Source of the DNA: Chinchilla lanigera
Taxonomy: Eukaryota > Chordata > Mammalia > Rodentia > Chinchillidae
NCBI RefSeq assembly: GCF_000276665.1
Contig: NW_004955480.1
Location: forward strand, 6,379,011 to 6,443,010
Length of the DNA stretch: 64,000 nucleotides
Direction: 5' to 3'
Each line of letters begins with the position of its first letter. Position 1 is the stretch's first letter. Below the pieces are notes generated by a model. It saw only the letters and a program-made list of their open reading frames with translations. It did not search any database and was not told the origin of the DNA. The position numbers and the translations under genes were made by a program. Of the stretch, positions 55,135 through 64,000 are shown piece after piece.

Positions 55135-56430
55135 TTAACGTCCATCCATATTGCTACTTTTACTTCTAATGTACTGCTACCCATATTTTATCTATCCTCT
55201 CGTCCACTAATGGAAACATAGAATGCTTCTCTTTATCATCGCTGATGAAGCTTGAAAGCATATCCTACTACATGTTGGTCTTATGAAGAATTTCTTTGCT
55301 ACACACTCAGAATGCTAGATCATGACAAATAGCTAATTCAGCTAGGTATTGCTACCAGATTGTTTTTCATAATTGTTACCACTGTATATAATTCCATCAG
55401 CACGGTCAGTTCCTATGGGAACTCATTAACACTTTCCTAGCTTTCTTATTTTTACCAAACTGATAGTATAATGTGATCATATTATTAATGCCTCTAGATT
55501 TTCTCTGTTAATTAGGTATTATTGTCCTTTATTTTTTATTGCAGTTACTACATAGTTTTTCTTTGTAGTGCTAGAAACCAAACCTAGGGTAGACCTCACC
55601 CATAGGCAAGCTCTCTATCACTAAACTATAACCCCAACCTATGAAGTTGCTACTTTTTACAAAGTTGATTTGTAGTTAGTTTTTTAAAAGATATCTTTAG
55701 TTCAGTCCATTATTAATTTTCATGTTACTAGTCATTTTTTGGTCATTTTTGGGCTCGAGTTATAAAGGTATTCTACTGTATTATGTTTGATTAACTTAAA
55801 GTTTTACCATCCTACTGTATTTCTTTCTCCTCCTTTATACGTGAGATTATATGGGTATAAAGTCTAGATTTTCTTCATCTCATGTTCCCATTAATAACAC
55901 CAATAAATGTACTAAATATGTCAGTTTCCTCCTTTATGTGCCAACTTTATTTTATACTATATCCTCAAATTATATGTGACTTAATTTTGAACTCTGCTCC
56001 ATTGGATTATTTGTTCTTCTGCTAATTTCACCCTGTTTTAATTTTTGTGGTTTTTGTAATAGGTCTTCATATTCTGAAGGTCAAGAACTCCCTTTATCCT
56101 TCTATTTAAACAGTTTATTTGTGTGTAGAATTGTGCTCCTCCCATATAAACTATAAAGCTCTCTTTTCTACTCAGCATTGCTCGTATAGAAGTTAAGAGC
56201 ATAAGTTCATACAGCTGTCATACTATTTGTCACATTGACTAGGATTTTCAGTACCACATTCGACAATATCAGTCATCGTGGTCGTCTTTACCTAATTTTA
56301 CTTTTAAAGGGACTATATCTAATCTTATTTAGGATAATATTACTTCAAGTTTAAGGTAGTTGAATTTTACCAAGTTGAAAAGGATGTCTTTCTAGCGTGG
56401 TGAAGAGTGTTTTGCTTTACTTTGTTCTTT
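55135..56430 (-). repeat. Old L1 fragment, antisense, with an ID-like insertion
   Basis: Plus-strand text follows antisense L1 (CACTCAGAATGCTAGATCATG, TTTTCATAATTGTTACCACTG, CATCAGCACGGTCAGTTCC are decayed forms of known L1 phrases). An ID-like reverse fragment (55555-55640, ending AACTATAACCCCAACC) interrupts it. The part after 55650 is less certain. Confidence 0.5.
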
Positions 56431-56810
56431 TATTTTTTTTTTTAAATAAGGAAAACATTAACAAACAGACAACCATTTACAAAATAGCAAAAGAACAATA
56501 CAAACAGTACAGAGTTACAAACAAAGTGGTAGGAAATTAACAATGCTTCTTATATTACATATTGATATCTTCAAAGTGGTTTCTCAGGAAAACAAATGGA
56601 GACATGCAGTACTGATCAGTCAAGGCATCATTAACTGTTTCAGCAAAGAAACAGAAGACAGTAGTTCAACCATGTTAACTATCCTGTATATACATACGTA
56701 CAAAATTTCTCCTTCTTTCCCTTCTCTTTTCCCACATCCCAATTGCCCTTTACCCTTGAGCATTTTCCTTTCGTTTCACAATGTCTATCATACCTTTTGC
56801 TTTGTTCTTT
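56431..56810 (-). repeat. Unnamed A-tailed retroposon fragment, copy 2
   Basis: Second copy of the element at 26646-26770. The shared part is 56431-56544; sequence beyond it up to about 56810 may belong to the same element (longer 5' extent) and is CCTTCTTTCCCTTCT-rich, which on the minus strand would be a purine-rich tract like those of L1 3' UTRs. Confidence 0.6.
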
Positions 56811-56821
56811 TAAAACATTTA

Positions 56822-57015
56822 TCAGGATGCCTTGCATAGTGTTGTATCCCTGTAATCACAGTGCTCTGTTCTGTTATGAAAGGAACTCAAATTTAAGACC
56901 AGCCCAGGCAATTTAGCCACTTACCCAGCCTTTGTCTCAAGATAAAAAAAAAAAAATTAAAAAAAAGGGCTGGAGATATAGCTCATTTTAAGGTCCTAAG
57001 ATCAATCCCCAGTAG
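56822..57015 (+). repeat. Dimeric B1+ID SINE, strongly diverged
   Basis: Left half from GGATGCCTTGCATAGTG to GCCTTTGTCTCAAGAT, A-rich linker, right half GGGCTGGAGATATAGCTCA to ATCAATCCCCAGTAGCAC. Confidence 0.75.
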
Positions 57016-57307
57016 CACAAACAAAACATTGTTGATCAGTAACTGAAAAGTTAAATTTATCGTTTTTTCCCCAATTTTGGAAGCTTAAATTTTCTAAACT
57101 TGAGCTAGTCTTACTTTCTAAAATAAGCTCTACTTGATTGTAGCATCCCTTTTTTTTAGTATACTGTTGGTTTCTGCTAAGAAATATTTATCATTTTGCA
57201 AGTGAAATGAGCCCATACTTCTCTTCTTTTGTTTGTCTCTTAATTGAAATTAATGTTTTCTACTCAGAAGGAACCAGTCAATTTTCATGTATTTTTTCTT
57301 TTTGTAG

Positions 57308-57403
57308 AACAGCTATATAAAATTGGGCATATGTCTACAACCTCTGAGATCCCAGCAGGAACCCTAACATCTAGTGCTAACATCCCCACAAGCATATTTT
57401 AAG
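57308..57403 (+). other. Candidate 96-nt exon upstream of the DCAF16 relic
   Basis: A T-rich acceptor (TTTTTTCTTTTTGTAG ending at 57307) and a fair donor (AAG|GTAAAA at 57404) bound 96 nt on the DCAF16 strand. It could be a remnant 5' UTR exon. I have no comparison to support it. Confidence 0.2.
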
Positions 57404-58318
57404 GTAAAATGTTAAACTGTCTCTTTAGAGTATTGGGCACAACGGCTCTGCTTTTGCAGAAACAATTTTCTGGGTGAGAACTACATACTTAAAAACAAAC
57501 TGGCCCAGTCCCAGACTCTTTCTCAATTTTTGTTTTTGTAAAAACCATTCCTAACAGGACCATCAGCCTGGACTTATATAGATAAGGGAAGATCTATAAG
57601 GCTTCTTGTTCAGCATCTGTATTCTTGGATACCCTAAGGTTATATGGACAGTAATGTTACCTAGTGCTTTCAGGCTTAGTCATGTCTCTAGGCTTCTCAT
57701 TCATAGGTGAAGGTTACCTTTCTAGATAGTCCATTAAGTCACCAGTTTCCAAGGGCATTTGTATCACCTCTGAAAAACATCAGATCATTGCATACCACAC
57801 ATCCTTAACTCATCGCATCATCCCTACTGCACAAAAGTTGCTTCACCAGCTGGCAAGCAAGCAACTACTGAGCTCTTTGTGTTACCAAGTAATATACTAT
57901 CACCGCCAACAGAACAGAAGGTGCAGACATCTCTTCACAGTCTCATTACCAGTTAAGACACTAGGAAACTCACCTTGCCTAGGTGAAGAGCTTTCTCTTC
58001 TTGAGTAGCAAGGATGTGAAAGACATACTCCTTGACTTATGCCACTGTTCAGTCACTAACACGTTACACACTGAACTGCTCTTGAGGACTAAGATATTTT
58101 CTTTTTAAATGAAGGGTGTGCAGTGTAGTCTTGAGATAAGCTATACAGTGATATGGGCCAGAGGCATATTTTGTAGATGATTGTGTGTAATGGACTGAGA
58201 GACAAATTAATCTTGGTGAATGATTTTTTTATTTCTTGTTTCTATTTATCAATGTTGATCAGTTCTCTGCTGGCTTAGACCATTAACTTTTTCTAGATCC
58301 TCATTCTGTTTTATTCTA

Positions 58319-58990
58319 ATGGGTCCCAGAACTCCTTCTCCTCAGTGCTTACCAGAATCAGAAAGTGAAGCAGAAGAAAAAAATTACTTGGTACATAAAT
58401 TGTGTCTATTCTGGAGGAGAAATGGGGTTCCTCTGAAGAAGAACCCATAGCACCCAACCTAGCAATACATCTTGAGAGTCTTGTCTGGCAAGTGAAGGTT
58501 TTGGAAAACCTTAAACTGTAATTCCTGGTAATATCATGCTAACCTCTTGGCTCCAAGTACACCAGTCCACATACTTTGAGAAGTAGGTCTAAGACTGTCC
58601 CATTGTTCCTATTTGCCTAAACTGGAACCAATTACCGAATGGACCCCTCTCACTTTTTCTCAAGCCCCACCCTTTCAGAAACCCCTTAGAGGCCTTGGCC
58701 ACTTCTCTAGAGATTGTGCAACTCTAAATGAAGCACTGCAGTTTGTTTGCCACCAAACAGTTAAGCCAAACATGGAGTAAAGCCACTCTCATACCTGAAT
58801 ACTTAGAACAGATTCCTAACAGATTCCTAACAGATTCCTAACCTGAATACTTAGAACAGATTCCTGCTCCACGAGGAGCAGGTGACTGGCTAAATAATTG
58901 CAAACAACCCACACTAAACTCAATGACACTACTTACTCCCATGCTATCTTCCAAGAGGCAGCTAACAAACTCCTAACTGGATCATTAAAA
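58319..58990 (+). pseudogene. DCAF16: DCAF16 unitary pseudogene
   Basis: In human, DCAF16 is a 216-residue substrate receptor for the CUL4-DDB1 ubiquitin ligase, coded in one exon and head to head with NCAPG. The window has a decayed copy on that side and strand. Seen: ATG at 58319 opening MGPRTPSP...ESESEAEE; frameshifts between 58380 and 58423; SSEEE (58429-58443) and ESLVWQVK (58474-58497); loss of about 7-8 codons at about 58500; Trp-stop at 58529 (TAA); PSTPVHIL, then TGA at 58577, where human has Arg (CGA to TGA); an indel near 58581; GLRLSHCS, PKLEPI, FQKPL, ALQF; a 4-base GTTT duplication at about 58744; ATKQLS and ATLIPEYL; a tandem duplication (58793-58865); and an end matching human NKLLTASL near 58970-58987. 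No A-tail or flanking repeats are seen and the locus is syntenic, so this is gene loss in place, not a processed copy. Human protein compared from memory. Confidence 0.88.
58793..58865 (+). repeat. Nested tandem duplication in the DCAF16 relic
   Basis: A 25-bp string starting ACCTGAATACTTAG is present at 58793-58817 and again at 58841-58865 (period 48). Between them lie three tandem copies of the 11-bp unit CAGATTCCTAA (58809-58841). The duplicated codons correspond to the PEYL-QIPN part of the protein. Confidence 0.95.
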
Positions 58991-61900
58991 AGATCATCAT
59001 TTGTTTTGATATAATCTAATGTTGCTAATGAAGAAAGGGGTAAACTGTACCGTCTACAGTTTAAAAACTTATACCTTTTCAACCAAACTATGCCATGCCC
59101 TGACAAGCTAAAGTACTACCACATATTGAGTATATACCTAAGGGTTCCATAATTCAGCTACAGAAAATTTGTGTTGTGAACATGCCTTCTCACAAACTAT
59201 GGATAAAATGAAGGTGTCAAGAAATAGTCAAAAGAGACCATATTTTAAAAGATAAAGTTAAATATTCTGCACACTCAGTACTCTCCCCACACCAATTTAA
59301 TCTGCCTATCTGAATATACTTTAACTAGACGGCTGATTATTAATGGGAAGGGAAAAGTAGGCCGTCACTCTTTTTGTTACTCAACCAACACAACTATTAC
59401 AGAGGTAAGGCTTAACCATCAGAAAGCAAGAAGGTGTCTATCCCACCCCCACAAAAAAAAAAAAAAAAAAAACCTTTCTGAGCGTGGTCTCTTATGACGT
59501 TCATTTCTACGGAGGTAACTGAAATTGAATAATTACAGAAAAAAATAACAGATTTATCTCTGTATATTTTCCTAGATTTAGGAAAACCTAGGTTTCCTGC
59601 TTCTTTTGAGGAAGGAAATTTCAAATCTAGCCTACATTATTCCAAAACCTGCAGTTACAGCACAAACCTTTTGTATTGTAGGCTCCCACCAGGCTGGCTT
59701 CAGCGAAACTGGCCTGTAACGTCATCCCTTGGGTTTAAATAGAATCCTGTTCTGCAGAGAATGTATCTCCTGGCTCTTGTCACCTAGGGTTTTATCAAGA
59801 ACAAAATACATTCCAAAAGGTGAATGGAAAAGGATTAAGAGAGAACTTATGCCTTCAGTATTAACTACCAAAGGATTAAAATATTTCATCTGTATAGTAT
59901 TTCCTAGAACAGAAATTTATGCCCTTTTCTATATCCATTACAAATGGTTCAGGAACCTTTCTAAGTTTAAGGAAGCTTTCTATAGAAAATCTCAGCCTAA
60001 CTCAACCTGAACTCAACCTGAAGGTAGAGTATTAGTGGCATTGTTTCTCTAAGTAGATTAGCTTTTGACCTTCTGCCTGAACAAGGAATAACACGTGCCC
60101 TTATAATGAATCTTGCTGTGTTTATTTAGATGAGTTAACATACATAAAAATCAGTGCCTAGAAATCAACATACATAAAATAAAATTCATGAAAATATTAC
60201 ATTTTTTCACATATCCTATAATAAAACATAAGTCCTATGTGTGATTCAGAATAACTTGGCATCTAAAGGGAATCAGAAAACAGATTGTTAAAACTGTATC
60301 GGATATGCTCTCTATTTTAGTTTTATTTTTTCCTATTTTCATAATTAAGTGCTATGTATAAGGTGGAATCAAAAAAGCAGTGGCGTCACAGATCTGTAAA
60401 TGTAAGTAAGTGTAAGGAAAGCAAAGAATGTGTATAACCTAATGAGTATTTCTGCTGAGCCTTAGTTATTTTGTCCTTTATCCTCAGCAAATGAAATGAA
60501 TCCTGCCTTGCTTAAGGCACATTCAACATTCAATAAGTACCGAATAGAGTTAATAGATATACTGTCTATATCTGTGGAATATCTCTGGTAAGAAATGTCT
60601 TGGCATCTTTAGAGAAGAAACACAGTTGAAGAAAAAAATGTATCATTCAGTCAAGACACACATTTGAACCTATTTGTTTATATTTTAAATAATCCCAGGT
60701 TACACAAAATGATAAGGACCAGAATAAGCCTTAAGCCTCGACATTTTATATGCCAGAGACTCAGGGTTGGTTGCAAACTTACCAGGTTATGTTCTCCCTT
60801 TATGGGCATCCCTCCAATTAAATGTAATAATATAGTCACCATAATTAGGATTAATACAGATGAATTTATCTCCCATTTATCAAAATCGTTATCAAAGAAA
60901 TAAGGAAACAGGCTTTCTAAACCCGTGGACATTATTAAGTTAGGCAAAGGTGTTTTCTCAGTGCAGAGGGACAATCTGTTTTTGAAGTGTCCAGATACCT
61001 TGAGCCTAGTCTTTTGATTCCATCTGCTTCCTAAGAGTAGGAAAAAATCCATGCATGGCAAAAGGACAGATGGTATGTCCTTTCTGCAGGATTTTCCTGC
61101 TAGGCCTCTCATCACTTTTCCTAAAGAATTTCTCTATTATGAAAACAGTCTTTTCATATTAGACTAGATTGCTAAATCAATTAGAGATCTTAGACATCAC
61201 TTGAGTTATTTTCTTACTAATGAATAAATTTTTATATGTTTAATAAATGGCTTTCTACATTTGGCTCTAGTGTTAAGAGAATGCAGTGTCTTTTAAATCA
61301 GCCCATTAGTTTTTAATATCTCTTTATTAGAAGTTTAGCCATTCACCCAGTAATATGGAAGAGTACCTACTATGGTCCAGACACTGGGGATACAAAATTA
61401 CCTACGATACCATACCTAAAAGACTAGCTGTTACATGAACCAACACACATGACCCTAAGACATTTCGGCTCTCTAGGGTCATATGAATTGATTCTGAACC
61501 CTAATCCATACTGGCTCTTGAAATATTTGAAAATGGCCTATGGTGGAGACGCAAACCAATTGAGTATAACATTCATCCTAGGGGAGCGAGGTTCATGTAG
61601 AGGGCACGCTCCAATAATAATAAGCAGTTACTAATGAAATTCTGATCAAGTAAGACAAGCGGTGGAGCGTATGGCACGGGACAGCCATATCCTTTCTCAT
61701 TCAGTATCGCAGTAAATGTAAAATGGGTCAGAAGATAATATATACAATCTTTAAATGCCCATTTATGAATAGAGCTGGCAGAGCCCATGACTGAGAACAG
61801 AGATACAAGGGAGACTGCATTTTTTTCACTCCTGAATATTATATCATAGAAATATATTAACTGTTTAAAAATACCTTTTTTAAAAATACAAGACTTTATG

Positions 61901-63289
61901 ATTAGCTTGTGAGAACTGATTGGCCAGGGAAGATGTAAGTTTACTGAATTTTAACAAAGTGTCTACAAAATCTTTTACCCACACTGGTGGCTCTATTGCA
62001 AAATTGATAACATAATTTTAATACACTTTATGATATCCTCCTCTTGAATTCAAGAAATTCCATAGGTTTCCATTTATGACAACTATTAAAGTCAGTGTTG
62101 AAATAAAGTGAACTTAAAACTAGACTTATGAGTCCCAGAGCTCAAAATACCACATTAGTATCTTAAAAATATTGAGGCATATTCAATTATGTTGCTTCAC
62201 TTAAAATATTATAATACTACGTAATGGAATATTAATATATAGCATTCCAAGCATTTTATCAAATAACTAACTGTCCTGGGAGCTCAGAAAATATGTGGAG
62301 TAGTCAGAGGCCAGGGATTTCTCAGCAGCATGACTTGAGTCAGATGTGAAGGCTCATAGGGTGTTAATAGAAGAGAGGATGAGGAAAGCATTATGAAATA
62401 AGAAAACGAGGGAAGTTGCAAGACTTACTTGAACTATTAAAGCAATTCTCAAAAAGTGGGTTCTGAAAATATCCACAACAGCATCACTGAAATGAGTTTA
62501 AAATACCTTACCTTACTATTTGGATTTATATTGTGGGAACCCTATAAAATGACTTTAAAAAAAGAAAAGCATCAAGGGTCAGTTCCAGAAAGAAATTGAG
62601 AAACAGCTACATTAAAATATTTGTTCATAGATCAGCTATATTAGCAATACTTCATTCTGTTAAAAACAGTTGTGTTTCCAGTGAATACAGAGTACTCTAC
62701 TGCTATGTAAAAAATGTATTACATTTCTATTCTTACATTTCTATTCTTTCTTCTATTCTTCTAAACATTACATTTCTATTCTTTCTTTAATTGCTGGAGT
62801 TCTATTTCTTTGAATTCCAGAAAAAGACCAGAAAGGCAGTATTGATGCCAGATACATTCTAAGGTGAGGTCAAATAAATGCTCTCTGCAAATTGTGTTCC
62901 TGACATTGGAAAGAGTACTTATGCCTTTGTTCTTCATCCATGTTCTGTCATCCTGGTGTTCCACACTTTCGTCACCACTAACACAATTTTAAAGGAAGAA
63001 GTTGAAAATAAGTACCACTAATTCTAGGGGCTTTAGACTCGTACTGCCCATAAGCTGTTTCCTGAACAATTTGTGACTCTCATAATGATCATATAAATAT
63101 TTAATATACCCTGACTATACTTTTACCACAAAACATTTTATTCCAAGCTGTCCTTTTCCATGATGTTATGTTGATAGACTGAAATCTCAGTGCAGATACT
63201 GGCCATTTTATAAGAAGGTGTTTTTGCTTTTATTTCGCACTGGGAGATGAGATAGAGGACCTGATACCTTTAAAAATTGCCACTAATCA
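58991..63289. other. Unrecognised flank beyond the DCAF16 relic
   Basis: Expected to hold the former DCAF16 3' UTR and then intergenic DNA toward FAM184B (next gene in human). I see no exon, RNA gene or young repeat. A 145-codon minus frame (60678-61115) is not similar to anything I know. A short A-run lies at 59452-59472, a MIR-like piece near 61345-61420, and three copies of ACATTTCTATTCTT at 62720-62784. Confidence 0.45.
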
Positions 63290-63382
63290 GGGCTGGGGAT
63301 ATAGCTCAGTGGAATAAGTGCCTACCTGGCAAGTGTAAGGTCCTCAGTTCAATTCCCAGTACCAAAAAAAAAAAAAAAAAAA
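63290..63382 (+). repeat. ID-type SINE
   Basis: GGGCTGGGGATATAGCTCAG, CTACCTGGCAAGTG, CAATTCCCAGTACC and an A-tail. Flanking repeats AAAAATT(G/A)C and CTAATCA at 63272-63289 and about 63378-63395 are a target-site duplication with a few mismatches. Confidence 0.95.
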
Positions 63383-64000
63383 ATTACTGCTAATCAAACC
63401 TTGGTACTAGTTAGTATGTGTTAGGATTATAAAAACATAATACCAATGTATGCCATGTGCTCCTGCATTTTTCACTCCAAAAACGGGGGACATTTGACAG
63501 GAAACCTTAACTTTTAAGAATAAAACATGGCACAGGTGCTACCCACAAGTGCAGAGCTATGGAAACGTACTTCAGGGATATGCAGAGTGGTTTCCACTGC
63601 AGGGATGTTCTTTCCAAGAAAGTGACATTGAGGTTGTGTGCTGAAAGAACAGTAGGTGTGAGTGAGGCAGAGTGCTTGAGCTAGATAGAAGTACCCTAGG
63701 GAAGCACTCAAGAATGTGTGTTTTTAAATGAGTAGCAGATGAGGAATAATAATAACAATGGCATTGCCCATGTTCCTTAACTAATGAAGAAAGAAAATGA
63801 CTTAACAAAAACTTGAGCCTAAATAAATTTACCTAAGTAAATGTCAACTAAAGAAATCACCTGAGGTGTCACTTAGATTATCAATTTAGTAAAGTTGAGT
63901 TATTCATTACTTGTTGGGACAACCATTTTAGCACCTGGAAAAACATAAGTCTAGATTCTAATTACATTCCACATGTCATCTCAACTAGATTTGTGTTGAT
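63383..64000. other. Unannotated flank
   Basis: No gene or repeat recognised up to the window end. Confidence 0.4.

Noticed and set aside
58319..58450. Short intact protein from the DCAF16 ATG
   Set aside because: The frame opened by the ATG runs 43 codons to a TAG at 58448, but it leaves the homologous frame after about 22 codons, so it is a broken product and not a new small gene.
60678..61115. 145-codon minus-strand frame with hydrophobic segments
   Set aside because: The hydrophobic runs come from AT-rich codons; no signal peptide, domain or splice context, and I cannot tie it to any family.
1..64000. CRISPR arrays, operons, prophage or other microbial systems
   Set aside because: No spaced direct repeats or dense coding is present; gene structure and repeats are mammalian throughout.

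Overview
The window is rodent nuclear DNA, not microbial. It is AT-rich, has long introns, and is full of rodent SINEs: B1-type copies with the internal duplication, tRNA-derived ID-type copies, B1+ID dimers, old L1 pieces, MIR and MaLR-type LTRs. The ID-like copies end in a GGTACC-containing tail. Together with the dimeric SINEs this argues against mouse or rat and suggests a castorimorph or sciuromorph rodent (beaver-like is a guess; no search was possible).

The main gene is NCAPG, encoding the condensin I HEAT-repeat subunit CAP-G. It lies on the minus strand, with ATG at 51388-51390 and stop at 20964-20966. All 21 coding exons could be placed by hand, every junction is GT-AG, and phases are consistent throughout. 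They sum to 3045 nt, or 1014 residues, one fewer than the human protein as I recall it.

Left part (1-20963): a repeat-rich, mostly non-coding stretch read as the last intron of LCORL on the plus strand. It is followed by a 181-nt terminal coding exon (18576-18756) behind a strong acceptor. LCORL and NCAPG are tail to tail, with 2.2 kb between stop codons. A possible 27-nt microexon sits at 2561-2587.

Right part (50880-64000): a CpG island at the NCAPG start looks like a bidirectional promoter, with a palindromic NRF1-type site, two ETS-type sites and a CHR element. In human, the gene head to head with NCAPG is DCAF16. At 58319-58990, on the expected strand, there is a recognisable but broken DCAF16 reading frame, with frameshifts, stops, a deletion and a local tandem duplication. 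It has no sign of retroposition, so it reads as a unitary pseudogene: the gene lost in place while its side of the shared promoter survives. This is the most interesting item in the window. The rest of the right flank is repeats and unrecognised sequence.
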